Translations under genes and position numbers: made by a program
Assembly (NCBI GenBank): GCA_036365515.1
Contig: CM070877.1
Span: 120,100,321 to 120,164,320, forward strand
Direction of reading: 5' to 3'
From: Torymus aiolomorphi
Lineage: Eukaryota > Arthropoda > Insecta > Hymenoptera > Torymidae
DNA: 64,000 bases
Notes under the pieces: model-generated
The model's database searches: none
What the model was told of the DNA's origin: nothing
What the model saw: only the letters and a program-made list of their open reading frames with translations
In this document: positions 12,130-22,479 of the stretch, in pieces
Numbering within the stretch: the first letter of the stretch is position 1
Layout of the letters: each line of letters opens with the position of its first letter

Positions 12130-13060
12130 ACTCTGAGCAGATTAGCCAGCCTTTTCCAAGCCCCTAAGCTCATTTCCAATGGCACAAAAGGAACGGCGGC
12201 TATTTTGGAAACAGCCAGATTGCGATAAAGATCCAGCATCATCGACTTAAAGCTCTACCTTTTTCGAATGTTGGAAGATTACGCGTAGTTTACAGGCGCG
12301 TGCGCTCAACTGCACACTTCGCGCGAAAGGATTGGCACAGGTATAGCGACACACACACTTAAGGCGACGGAGATCGCCTATGGGTCAATGGTAGGGAATC
12401 CGGCTTTGCTGACAAGCTGCAGAGCTTCTTTCGCAGATAATCTCAGGGTGCTAAGAGCACGCGCCCTCCTCTCCTCGGACGCACACTTTTTGGAGGAGGG
12501 GCAGCGGCGTCGCCGAACTGCCATTTAACCTGAGAGCTTAAAGAAAAGAATGCTGTAATAATCTTTACAAGGCGAGTAATGGTAGGGCTGTGGGAGTTGA
12601 GGGACCGTCATTATGAGGAAAGAAAAATCAGGCCTGGCTCTCGGAAACGGGAACAGCTTTGCCCGACGCTCGCGCCTGCACGTGGCAGCTCGCACACCCC
12701 TAGAGGCCCTAATGAACCGATATCATGGCTGTATTCGTTTATTGGGTCGATCACTGTGGCGGCCATCGCTCCTTTATTACGGCAAACGCACTGACCAGAC
12801 GACTTGAAATGGGCCCTCGTTATTGACGTATTTCCCGCTCTTTATACACAAGTGTTAATAACGGGGGAACTTACCTGTTTGGGTCGGCGTCTCGGGGTCT
12901 GGGGTACTTTCACTTTTAATTGCTCTATACTCCCTATCGACGAGATACAGAGACAAGTTATAACTTGTTCGTGGCTTGGTTGAGGACGCTCTTTTCTCTT
13001 TTAAAACTTTCAAATTTACTTTTCTTGTAAACCCAGAGAAAATTCTTATAACCATTACTA
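12130..13060. other. GC-richer unique island, possible distal regulatory or exon sequence
   Basis: About 0.9 kb of non-repetitive, GC-richer DNA in the transposon-rich flank. It holds homeodomain/Caudal-like AT cores (TTTATTG, TTTATTAC near 12735-12780). On the minus strand there is a strong splice donor, CAG|GTAAGT, with the exon side ending at 12875. The minus frame leading into it (down from 13055, 66 codons) has no recognised similarity, so no gene is called. Confidence 0.35.
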
Positions 13061-13147
13061 TAAAAATACCAGACTATATAGTGCAATAATGCCATAAACA
13101 TAAAATATATAGAACCGTTGTATGTCAAAATATAACTAACATGACTA

Positions 13148-13345
13148 CCCTGATGGAAATCGATTCCAAAAACTAGACACTTCTCTGATCATATTCGCCA
13201 TTTAATAGACAGAATAATAGAATAAGTTTTTCGCAAATCTAAATTAGCTTACTTATGAGTATTTAAATGATATTAAAGTTGGACAGTTTTTTGCTTGCTC
13301 ATAGAGGAAGCTTTGTAATAGTAAAATTTTAATTTTCTTTAAATT
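13148..13345. mobile_element. CCCTGGTAGAAAT-family MITE, degraded left end
   Basis: The start CCCTGATGGAAATC and the following blocks (GCCATTTAATAGACAGAATAA, then the low-complexity central part) match the family's outer region. The right end is missing. Confidence 0.5.
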
Positions 13346-13412
13346 GCTCTAAAAACATGAATAAAGGTGTTAGAAGTTTGTGTCACATGATTTTAGAAAA
13401 TGTCTGTATGGA

Positions 13413-13438
<26 letters not shown>
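13413..13438. repeat. (TG)n microsatellite
   Basis: About 13 TG units, directly read. Confidence 0.95.
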
Positions 13439-13447
<9 letters not shown>

Positions 13448-13639
13448 ATACCGCTTTATTTTCGGATCTACACGGTCGATTTTAACCGGACGGATCTCAT
13501 TTTTTTTTGTTTTTTGATTCCGAATATTCGGGAAAAAAATAATTTTGTACGACTAACTGATTCGTTTTTGTTTTATGTCGAATTTTTCATTTTCGAAAAA
13601 CTTATTTTTGATTTTTTTTATTGATTGGATTTAAATTTT

Positions 13640-14400
13640 ATAATCGGATGGGTAGCGTTCGAAAGAGCATAAAACAACCTATATTTAAAAAAAAAATTTC
13701 TCTAGCTATTACGGTTATTTTGTTATTAACAAAAACGTGTTTTTTTTTTTAATGCTTATAACTCCCAAACTAAATGGTCAATTTTTTTGAGAAAAATCAT
13801 GATAATGGAGATTATGAATAGCTATAATCTGTATAAAATTGTTTTTTGAGAAAAAAATTAAAAATGAAAAAAACGTGTTTTAGGTGGCGACAATTTACGG
13901 GAGTAAAATTGTGTTAATTGCTTCAAAATTCCTTGTAGAGGTAGATTTTTGGTTGCCACCTGCACCTTTCTTTGGGATAGATGATTGGTTCATAAATTTC
14001 AGAGATTTTTGAGGTTAAAATTTTTGTAACCTCTTTTTCGAATCGTAATTTCTCGAGAACGACTGTATGTATCAGAATGGGATAAGTATCATTTAAAAGA
14101 GAATTAAAATACCTATATTTTCTAAAAAAAAAAAGTTTCTAGCTATCACGGTTCTTTGGTTATTAACAAAAACGTAAAACATGAAAAATGAAAAAAATGA
14201 GCTTTGTATGTCCAACGATTCCGGAGGGAAAATTGTCGTAATTTCTTCAAAATTCCTTGTGGAGGTAGATTTTGGATAGCTCTTGGTCGAGTTCTTTGGG
14301 CAAAATAATTAGTCCATAAGTTTCAGAGATATTTGAGGTTAAAATTTTTTAAACTTTTTTTTAAATCGTAATTTCTCGAGAACGGTTCTATGAATCAGCT
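13640..14400. repeat. Imperfect tandem duplication
   Basis: Blocks recur in order: TTATTAACAAAAACGT (near 13730 and 14160), CAAAATTCCTTG (near 13925 and 14248) and ATTTCTCGAGAACG (near 14049 and 14370). The spacing is about 320 bases in the second half and about 435 in the first, so one unit has gained or lost roughly 115 bases. No coding content. Confidence 0.7.
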
Positions 14401-14750
14401 ACAGATTTCTAGACAATTTTGTATGTGATATAGATATTATGTATGTGAATTTTCATCAAGATCGTACGATTACTTTTTGATATTCAAAAGATATTTGAGG
14501 TTTAAAATAAAACTAATTGAACATGTGATAATATTTTGAAAAAATTGATTTATAAAAATATCGGGTTGTCGCACGAGAAAAAGAGTAACAAGAATGAATT
14601 TTCGAAAAATATATATTAATTTATTACGAATATTCATAAAGAAAATTGGGTATGATACAATTAATTATTGTTATAAAAAATTAAAAAAAAAATGAATAAA
14701 TACATTATTTTGAGGAAGCCAAGTGCCAATGTATTGGCAGCGGTTTTTAT

Positions 14751-15082
14751 TTAGGAAATGGCTAATAAGAGGCTTGCTATTATGGCGAGGAGTGAGAGAG
14801 GCAGAATCAAACGGAAAAATCATTGTTTTCGTTTGTATCCCCTGAAACAGTACTATAAACGAATTAAATACCAATAATTCGTGTTTACGTTTTAGTTAGC
14901 TATCTTTTTTTAATATTTGGATTTAAATACATGATCAGATTACAGAGAAAATTTAGTACAAACATTTGCGAGTTGTGTTATCTCCATTAAATAGAGAATA
15001 TGACCGGAAAATCGTTTCATCACTAGCCACAAATTAGTTATTTTTACTAGCTATTTATTATTTTCCTGGCCATTTCCGATAG
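14751..15082. mobile_element. CCCTGGTAGAAAT-family MITE fragment, reversed
   Basis: Shares internal blocks with the 15191-15728 copy in reverse orientation (GGAAATGGCTAATA, GGAGTGAGAGAG, AAAATCGTTTCATC, CCTGGCCATTTC). Both termini are lost. Confidence 0.65.
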
Positions 15083-15190
15083 AGATATTTATAAATTAAA
15101 ATACAAATACCATACATTTTCTGTAAAAATTACTAGAAAATCTTGTTCTTTTAAGTACTAGAGACATTACCTTAATAAATAGCATCAATC

Positions 15191-15728
15191 AATACCCTGG
15201 TAGAAATTCATCTATATGAAATGGCCAGGAAGTTAGAAAAAGCTAGTAAAACTGGCTAATTAATCGCTATGATGAAATGATTTTTCGACCATTATTTGCC
15301 TATTTCTTAGATTGACGTAACAACAAAATATTCGTATTTGATTTACTTACTAATTTAAGCTAAAATATAAATAAGTAACATTAACTAATAAATCATTTGT
15401 TGTACTCATTCTATGAATAATTCAGCAAAACTTTTATTTCTCCATCTGATTCTCTCTCACTCCTTGTCATAATAGCAAGCCTTCTACTAGTCATTTCCAG
15501 ACCAAAGAAACTGATCAGTTTTAATACCTTTAAAATAGTCAAAAACAAGCTTGTGCTTGTATTCGAAAAACCCATTCTATTTTTTAATCTATTAAATGGC
15601 CAAATAATAGGAGAAAAAGCGTTTCATCAGGAGCTAGAAACTGGACAAGAGAAATTCCTATTTTATGGCGAGTTTCTAATACAAATGGTCAGTTATTAGT
15701 TATAAAATGTTTTGGATTTCCACCAGGG
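15191..15728. mobile_element. CCCTGGTAGAAAT-family MITE, intact copy
   Basis: The left end is CCCTGGTAGAAATTC and the right end GATTTCCACCAGGG, both flanked by TA, consistent with a TA target duplication. It is 538 bases and non-coding. It serves as the reference for the copies at 1620, 9398 and 17867. Confidence 0.85.
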
Positions 15729-15915
15729 TAGCTAAAATCTTATACTAAAAACACTGTAAATTTAACAAGATTTATATTTACTATGTCAAATAGTTATTTC
15801 TACCGTACGTTTTTCTCTCGGTGTAGCAATGATCATTCATGGCAAAAAACTATCTATTTAACAATTTAAAATATTATTTTATAGTCAGTAGAACTTAAAT
15901 ACTGGTTTTTTTATA

Positions 15916-16472
15916 CCCTGGTAGAAATGAGTCCATTAAAAATGGGCAGGAAAACAGAAACTAGCCATTGGAAATGGCTAGTTATTAGACACAAGTGTAA
16001 CACTTTTTTCCATCAACTTCTCCCATTTTTTGGAATGAACCTAACCTCAAAATCTTTATATTAAAATTTCATAACAATTTAATCATATGTAGTAAAACTT
16101 ATATTCTTAAGAGATAGTTTACCGGGATATAAACAAAATTTAGTAGTCTTTGTACTACTTACAGCTTTATTCTATAAGATATAAACCAAAATCGTTATTT
16201 TACCGCGTAAATCTATCTCCCTCACTCATCGCCATAACAAATCGCTTGTTACTAGATTTTTAATGACTTCATCGGCTAGCTATTTTAACTAGCATTAAAA
16301 TGCCAAATACACAGATAGTACAAAATTTTAACCATTTTTGCCGCCAATAAATGTGAAAAATAGGTTAAAACAATCGTTACGCTTATGGTAGAAAGCTGGG
16401 GTCCATTTTTTTGTCATCTTGGTTCAAACTAGCCATTTACTACCCAAAAAATGATTTCAACTTCTACCAAGG
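15916..16472. mobile_element. 557-base MITE, CCCTGGTAGAAAT ends, forward copy
   Basis: The left end CCCTGGTAGAAATGAG and right end CTTCTACCAAGG are flanked by TA on both sides. Its interior differs from the 538-base subfamily. It is matched over its length by the inverted copy at 17118-17674. Confidence 0.85.
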
Positions 16473-16666
16473 TAACATTGGAAATATATTGGCTATTGGA
16501 ATCATCAATATTATGTGGAGAAAATATGCGAACCATTTCGCCAACATAATTTAAACATATCGTAAACCCACACAATTTCCGCAACATAAGGTTAATTATT
16601 CATTTCAATTTAAGGCCATGTGAAACCGTGAATTTCAATATTTTTCAAATCAACATTCAAGGGTTT

Positions 16667-16965
16667 ATTCGGAAAACAAATTTTGTCAAGCGCTCCGTAC
16701 ACATAAACACTATATCCAGGAATTTTTTTGAGTGATTCTATTAGCATTTTCGTTAGATATGCTAGTTTGAAAAGTAGGCCAATTGCAAATTACTACTTAC
16801 CGACAGTACGGTTTTTATTTAATTAAATAAATTCTCATATTTTTTTGGAAAAACACGTTTGTCAAGCGCTCCGTATATGTTAATACTATACTCAGATTTT
16901 TTTTTGGATGATTCTATTGGTATTTTCATGAGATGTACTCGTTTGAAAATTATGTCGGTATTTAA
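16667..16965. repeat. Two imperfect tandem copies, about 175-base period
   Basis: GTCAAGCGCTCCGTA occurs near 16687 and 16862. Each is followed by a diverged TGATTCTATT block and a GTTTGAAAA block. Non-coding, and it lies between the two inverted 557-base MITEs. Confidence 0.7.
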
Positions 16966-17117
16966 CATCACCTTAACGAAATTATTATTATATATTTAAA
17001 AAATGTCGAATATATAAAATATAAAAGTATTGATAAATAGAAACTAGATAAACGAATTTTCATTTCGTTTTTCCATAATTTAAATGTATCCAATCTTCCA
17101 ATGCGATTGATGATTCT

Positions 17118-17674
17118 CCCTGGTGGAAATTGAAATCATTTTTTGAACAGTAAATGGCTAGTTTGATCCAAAATGGCAAAAAAATGGACTTCAGTTTTCT
17201 TCCATAAGTGTAACGATTTTTTTAACCTATTTTTCACATTTATTGGCCGCAAAGATGGTCACAATTTTGTACTATCTATTAATTTGGCATTTTAATGCTA
17301 GTTAAAATAGGTAGTCGATGAAGCCATTATAAATCTAGTAACAAGCGATTTGTTATGGCGATGAGCAAGAGAGATAGAGTCACGTGTCAAAATTACGATT
17401 TTGGTTTATATCTTATAGAATAAAGCTGTAAATAGTAGAAAGACTACTAAATTTTGTTTATATCCCGGTAAACTATCTTTTAAGGGTATAAGTTTTAAAA
17501 TATATGATTGAATTGTTATGAAATTTTAATGTAAAGATTTTCAGGTTAGGGCCATTCCATAAAATGGGATAAGTTGATGAAAAAAAGCGTTACATGTCTG
17601 TCTAATAACTAGCCATTTCTAATGGCCAGTTTTTGTTTTCCTTCCCATTTTTAATGGACTAATTTCTACCAGGG
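17118..17674. mobile_element. 557-base MITE, inverted copy
   Basis: This is the reverse complement of the 15916-16472 element at exactly the same length, beginning CCCTGGTGGAAATTG and ending ATTTCTACCAGGG. The flanking dinucleotide is CT on both sides, not TA. Confidence 0.8.
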
Positions 17675-18527
17675 CTCTAACTTATTTTTTTATTAAAGAT
17701 AATTCTCAAATACATCAAGATTTTTTTTAAACAAATTTTAAATTAAAGATTTTTCTTTCTGCTTTCTGTTCATTTTTTTAATTATCATTCAGTCACTTTT
17801 AACTATCGTATTCAGTTTTCTATGTAAACCTATATTTTTTCTAGATATTTTGAAAAAGGGATCTATCCCTGGTAGAAATTTGTCTATTACGAAATGGTCA
17901 GAAAGTCAGTAAATAGGTAGAAAAAATGGCTAATTAATGGCCATTTTAAAACGATTTTTCACCTATTATTCGCCCATTTAATAGATTGGAAATAGACGGC
18001 ATAACCGCAAAATATTCAATTTAAATTTACTCATAGACTTGACGTTACATTTAAGAGCATTCAATTCGCCATGGTAGACTCGACGCCAGCGCCGCTGGTA
18101 GGCATTATTGGAAACCTAGGTAGGGTGGAAATCTCTCATAAATACAATGAAAAAGATAGGAAGGAGTCATTTTTTATAAATTTGAAGATCTGTTGGCACT
18201 GGTACATGATCGTATCAGAAAAACGAAAGAAATTTTGAAGTGAACCATACCATTTTTTAAGCTATACTAAAAATATCCGAACGTGATACGTTTATATGCA
18301 CCGTGTTTCAAGTCGTCTGCTCTGTATGGTATAAACTATGCAATTACAGTACACACTGCGTGGAGCAGATGAACGCGTTTGAGGTTATCTTGTCGAAAAT
18401 TCGTTATGTGATCGTTCAATTCACTTTAATAATTTATTGTCGTTTTTTAATTTATATGGTGCGTAACCATCTTTAAATTTACACAACTGATCACTGTGCT
18501 ATCGCGTGGTAAATAATTTTTTAATCT

Positions 18528-19085
18528 TGTGCACGAACGAACGTGTACGAGTTATTTATATTGTTAGAGTTTGTCAACGAGAAGAAATGAATAAGTGTGA
18601 CTCTTGGAGTCTCTGTTCCAACGCACTCGAGAGTAGAGATGGAGCAGAAAGAAAGGTTGAACGTGAAAGCACATTCTAATAAATAAAGTAAAGGCAATAA
18701 TATGTCTTAGTCGCAACTAAGACAAGTGTAGGCAAATGTACGCAACAAGTATAGGCAAAAGTATAGGGGAAAAGTAACAAGGCATGTGCATAAAGCACCT
18801 AATAAATATGTAAGTAAAGGCAATAATATGTCTTAGTCGCAACTAAGACAAGGGTAGGCAAATGTACGCAACAAGTATAGGCAAAAGTATAGGCAATGTC
18901 TGTATATAGCGGTTAGAGGGGTATGGGTAATATTGGTAAGTAGAGGAGACTGTATGTTTTAATGTCTCCCTCGAGTGCAAGTCGCGTGCCTATACTTATA
19001 CACTCGGGGTGATGTTTTTCATTGCGGGTAGCGATTTGGCGCTTGCCATCTAGCGGACACTTGCGGCACTATACAGTCCCGAACA
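18528..19085. repeat. Left terminal direct repeat (LTR-like)
   Basis: 558 bases, nearly identical to 20506-21063. It contains the hairpins GACTCTTGGAGTC (18599-18611), an 8-bp stem at 18612-18648, GAACGTG/CACATTC (18659-18677), and two copies of GTCTTAGTCGCAACTAAGAC (18704-18723, 18830-18849). The near identity of the two repeats points to recent insertion. Confidence 0.8.
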
Positions 19086-20505
19086 TACCGCCCGCCTTCG
19101 TCCATGTAGGGGACGAACAGAAACAGTTAAGCAGACATTAACAGTCCTGATGGCTAAGATTGGGATGCAGTAATTGGAGACTTTGAGGTGTTAATTTTTT
19201 CTACAATATAAATATCTGGATACTTGGCTTTGAGTAGTTCTTGCTCGTAGAAACCTCCTGTGTATACGAATGAACGTATACGGAGTTTATTATTATTTGG
19301 GTTTATCGCCGAGAGAAAATAATAAATTGTATTGACTCTGAAAGTCTTTGCTCCAACCCACTCGAAAGTAAAATTGAAGCAAAGGGGATTTGAACGCTAC
19401 GCGTGTTCGAGTAAAATAGGCAAGCAATACGCAAGGTATAGGCAATAGGCAAACTAATAATACGAGAGCCTCACGTATTATCAGCTAAGCTTAAAATAGC
19501 AATTTAGACTCCAAGAATCTATGCTTCCAATTTTTCTCGCAAAGAATAAGTTGAAAGCAGAAAAGTAAGAATTCGTATTATTCGCAAATAAAACGAAGTA
19601 GTTATAGGCAAGCAAATATAGTGGAAACATAAAGTGTAGGCATTTAATGCAGGCTAACGTGTAATAATGTATGTTTGCGTAAAGTAAGCGAATGAAAACA
19701 GTAACTAATACGAGAGCTTCTCGTATTATAAGTAAAGCAGTAAAGTATGTAAGGCAAAAGCTGTATGTAATAATGGGTCGGTTGACTCCTAAAGTCAATG
19801 TATCCAGCTTTTCTTGCAAAGAATAAGTTCGGTACAAAAGATAGACACTTAGAATTAAGATTCCAAAAGTTTTTGCAGTCAACTCTCCTCGAAAGGCGAA
19901 GTTGAACTGTAGATAGAAGATGAACGCAATGCGTTCGAGCAAGTAGGCAAGGGGTAACGGCAAATAATACGAGAGCTTCTCGTATTATTAGCAAAGTAAG
20001 CAAAGCAAGTAAAAGTAGTAATTGGGCAAGAAGTAAAGCAAGGGGTAAATATAGACAAGGCAAATAATGTTTGGCGAGAGAGAAAAATAAGTCGTAGGAC
20101 TTAAAGTATTTGCTCCCACCCACTCGCAAGTAGAGTGGTAGCAAAGGAAATGTGTACACGAAGCGCGTTCGTGTAAATAGGCAATAATATGTCTTACTCG
20201 CAAGTAAGACACCAAAAATAGGCAATGTAAGTAAAAGTGATGGCATTTTGAAAAACGTTGGATATTAAAGATTCTTGAGTTTTATGAGTTGATGTGATGA
20301 CTCCGCCCGCCGTGCGAGTGCGGAGGCTGAAGATCAGTCACACGAGGTCTCGTTAGGAGGTCGTAAATCTCCAACGAAATCGCCTTACTTGTCAGAGGTC
20401 GTAAATCTCTGGCAATTGAGAACAACTAAATAACAGAATTTTATCCGATCGCTTTTCATGTATTCCTCTCGGTTGACAACTCTATCCGGCCCGAAGGACC
20501 AAAAA
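19086..20505. repeat. Array of short perfect hairpins inside the LTR-like element
   Basis: Stem-loops read directly include GTATACG/CGTATAC (19262-19281), GACTCTGAAAGTC (19334-19346), a long stem 19346-19384, palindromes with AATACGAGA/TCTCGTATT arms (19707-19727, 19966-19986, and a mismatched one near 19459), TTGACT/AGTCAA (19782-19798), GAACGC/GCGTTC (19922-19936), TACACGAA/TTCGTGTA (20155-20175), GTCTTACT/AGTAAGAC (20191-20210), and two with a CGTAA loop (20356-20372, 20393-20411). Several are diverged versions of one stem-loop in which both arms have changed. Spacers share AGGCAA-type words. Confidence 0.75.
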
Positions 20506-21063
20506 TTTGCACGAACGAACGTGTACGAGTTATTTATATTGTTAGAGTTTGTCAACGAGAAGAAATGAATAAGTGTGACTCTTGGAGTCTCTGTTCCAAC
20601 CCACTCGAGAGTAGAGATGGAGCAGAAAGAAAGGTTGAACGTGAAAGCACGTTCTAATAAATAAAGTAAAGGCAATAATATGTCTTAGTCGCAACTAAGA
20701 CAAGTGTAGGCAAATGTACGCAACAAGTATAGGCAAAAGTATAGGGGAAAAGTAACAAGGCATGTGCATAAAGCACCTAATAAATATGTAAGTAAAGGCA
20801 ATAATATGTCTTAGTCGCAACTAAGACAAGGGTAGGCAAATGTACGCAACAAGTATAGGCAAAAGTATAGGCAATGTCTGTATATAACGGTTAGAGGGGT
20901 ATGGGTAATATTGGTAAGTAGAGGAGACTGTATGTTTTAATGTCTCCCTCGAGTGCAAGTCGCGTGCCTATACTTATACACTCGGGGTGATGTTTTTCAT
21001 TGCGGGTAGCGATTTGGCGCTTGCCATCTAGCGGACACTTGCGGCACTATACAGTCCCGAACA
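20506..21063. repeat. Right terminal direct repeat (LTR-like)
   Basis: Partner of the left repeat, ending in CA and followed by ATCT. Its GAACGTG hairpin has a perfect arm (CACGTTC), whereas the left repeat has one mismatch (CACATTC). Confidence 0.8.
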
Positions 21064-21574
21064 ATCTAAATTTGTCCCTTTTTCCAATACTGCTGCATGT
21101 ATTTACTACTTTACCTACGGTTACAACGTTACCACCAGCGGCGCTGGTGATGGGTCTACCATGGCAAATTGTAATTGATAACTTACAATAATGTAAACAA
21201 TAAACACAGATTAAAAAACATCTACAGCACTTCTTTCGTAGATATTAATCGAAATTCATACATTTGCATTAGATTCTGTCTCTCTCACTCGTCGTCATAA
21301 GAACAAGCCTTCTACTAGCCATTTCCTAACTAAAAAACTAACCAAAAGTTTCTTTTTGTGTCCAATTTTAATACCTTTGAAATAGTTAAGAACAAGCTTG
21401 TGTAAATCTTAAAAAAAAACTCTTTCTATTTTCAATCTATTAAATGGTCGAATAATGTCGGAAAAATCGTTTCATCGGTAGATAGAAACATCCAAGAAAA
21501 ATGGCTAGTTTTTGGCTATGCCCCACTAAAACTAGCTATTTAATAGGCAAACAATGAAGTCAGTTTCCACCAGG

Positions 21575-22479
21575 AATCTTTCGGCTAATTTATATTTTTT
21601 TGCCAGCAAAAAAGATGTTTTGATGTTTTAGTCAAATCCGTGATCTGGAGGTACGATGCTTTCCTTGTGAGTGACAAAGATAAACTCTAAATATTCAAAA
21701 ATCCGTAGCTTCGATTTTATGTTCATTTAAAAGCGTTTTCTTCACTCAACTTTGAACTTTCATAAATTTTTAATTCTGAAAAACAAATAAAAGTTCTATT
21801 CCACTAATCTTATTTTTCAACTTTAAAATTTTTTTTATATTAAAACCTTCATAATTAAATATTTTGTAGTTATAGTATTTTCATACTATGAAACTAGAAA
21901 TGTTCGTAATTTAAGATTTTTAGCATTGGAACCTTCAATTATGACTTTTATCATTGTCATGGTACTCCAAAGCATATTCTAAAATTTATGCCCAATTCGA
22001 CAACTGAAAGTGGAACACTTCTGGCAAGTAGATTACAATTTAAAAAAAGAAAGACCTAAAAGAAATAAATAAAAAAGACTAAAATATCATGATTCCTAAA
22101 ATTAAAAATAATAATCGTAATTGGTACATAATATGTAATATTAACTTTAAAAAAAAATTCATAAAAAATGAAATGAAAAATTTTTCATGAACCAAACTAA
22201 TTTACAATTATTGAAATATAAACTATCTATTAAAATTCCAGTAAAACAGCGTGACCATATGAAATCACAAAATAGAAATAGAAAAAATGACATTTTTGCA
22301 TTCCGAACGTAAAAATAGATATTCTTGATTATAATACATTTCAAGTTCCTAGAACCGAACTGCATAAAGGCCTATAATAGCAAAACAAACTTAAAAATCC
22401 AAGACTAATTTATTAACGGACTTCCCAAAGAGAAAAATCAACAAAACGAAATTTAATCCTCAGCAAACAAAGCATCCTA
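21575..22479. other. AT-rich DNA upstream of the opa promoter region
   Basis: No repeats with recognisable ends and no convincing open frame. It marks the boundary between the transposon-rich flank and the CpG-rich gene region. Confidence 0.5.

Larger units (their letters stand above)
18528..21063. mobile_element. Non-coding LTR-like retroelement with hairpin array
   Basis: Two direct repeats of 558 bases (18528-19085 and 20506-21063) differ at only a handful of positions that I can see, and begin TG (TT in the second copy) and end CA. The element is flanked by ATCT on both sides, a 4-base target duplication. The 1.42 kb interior has no coherent open frame, no obvious tRNA primer-binding site after the left repeat and only a poor purine tract before the right one. 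It is therefore a TRIM/LARD-like non-autonomous element or something that copies differently. The repeats and interior are dense in short stem-loops, listed separately. Confidence 0.75.
18062..21171. mobile_element. Non-autonomous TIR element with CCATGGTAGAC ends, itself interrupted
   Basis: The inverted ends read CAATTCGCCATGGTAGAC on the left and, reversed, CAATTTGCCATGGTAGAC on the right. Each is followed by a self-complementary CCAGCGCCGCTGG-type block. Without the LTR-like insertion the element would be about 570 bases. No transposase is seen and the family is not recognised. Confidence 0.7.
17867..21574. mobile_element. CCCTGGTAGAAAT-family MITE, outer shell of a nested insertion
   Basis: The left part starts CCCTGGTAGAAATTTG (17867-18061). 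The right part (21172-21574) contains the family's interior blocks (GGAAAAATCGTTTCATC) and ends TTTCCACCAGG. The material between 18062 and 21171 is a later insertion. Confidence 0.7.

Noticed and set aside
19481..20246. Minus-strand frames of 160 and 200 codons in the LTR-like element
   Set aside because: They run through the hairpin array and repeat the same Leu/Tyr-rich words in different registers. No gag, protease or polymerase motif is present.
18599..20411. CRISPR array
   Set aside because: The repeats are diverged hairpins of differing length without constant repeats and unique spacers, and the genome is a eukaryotic one.
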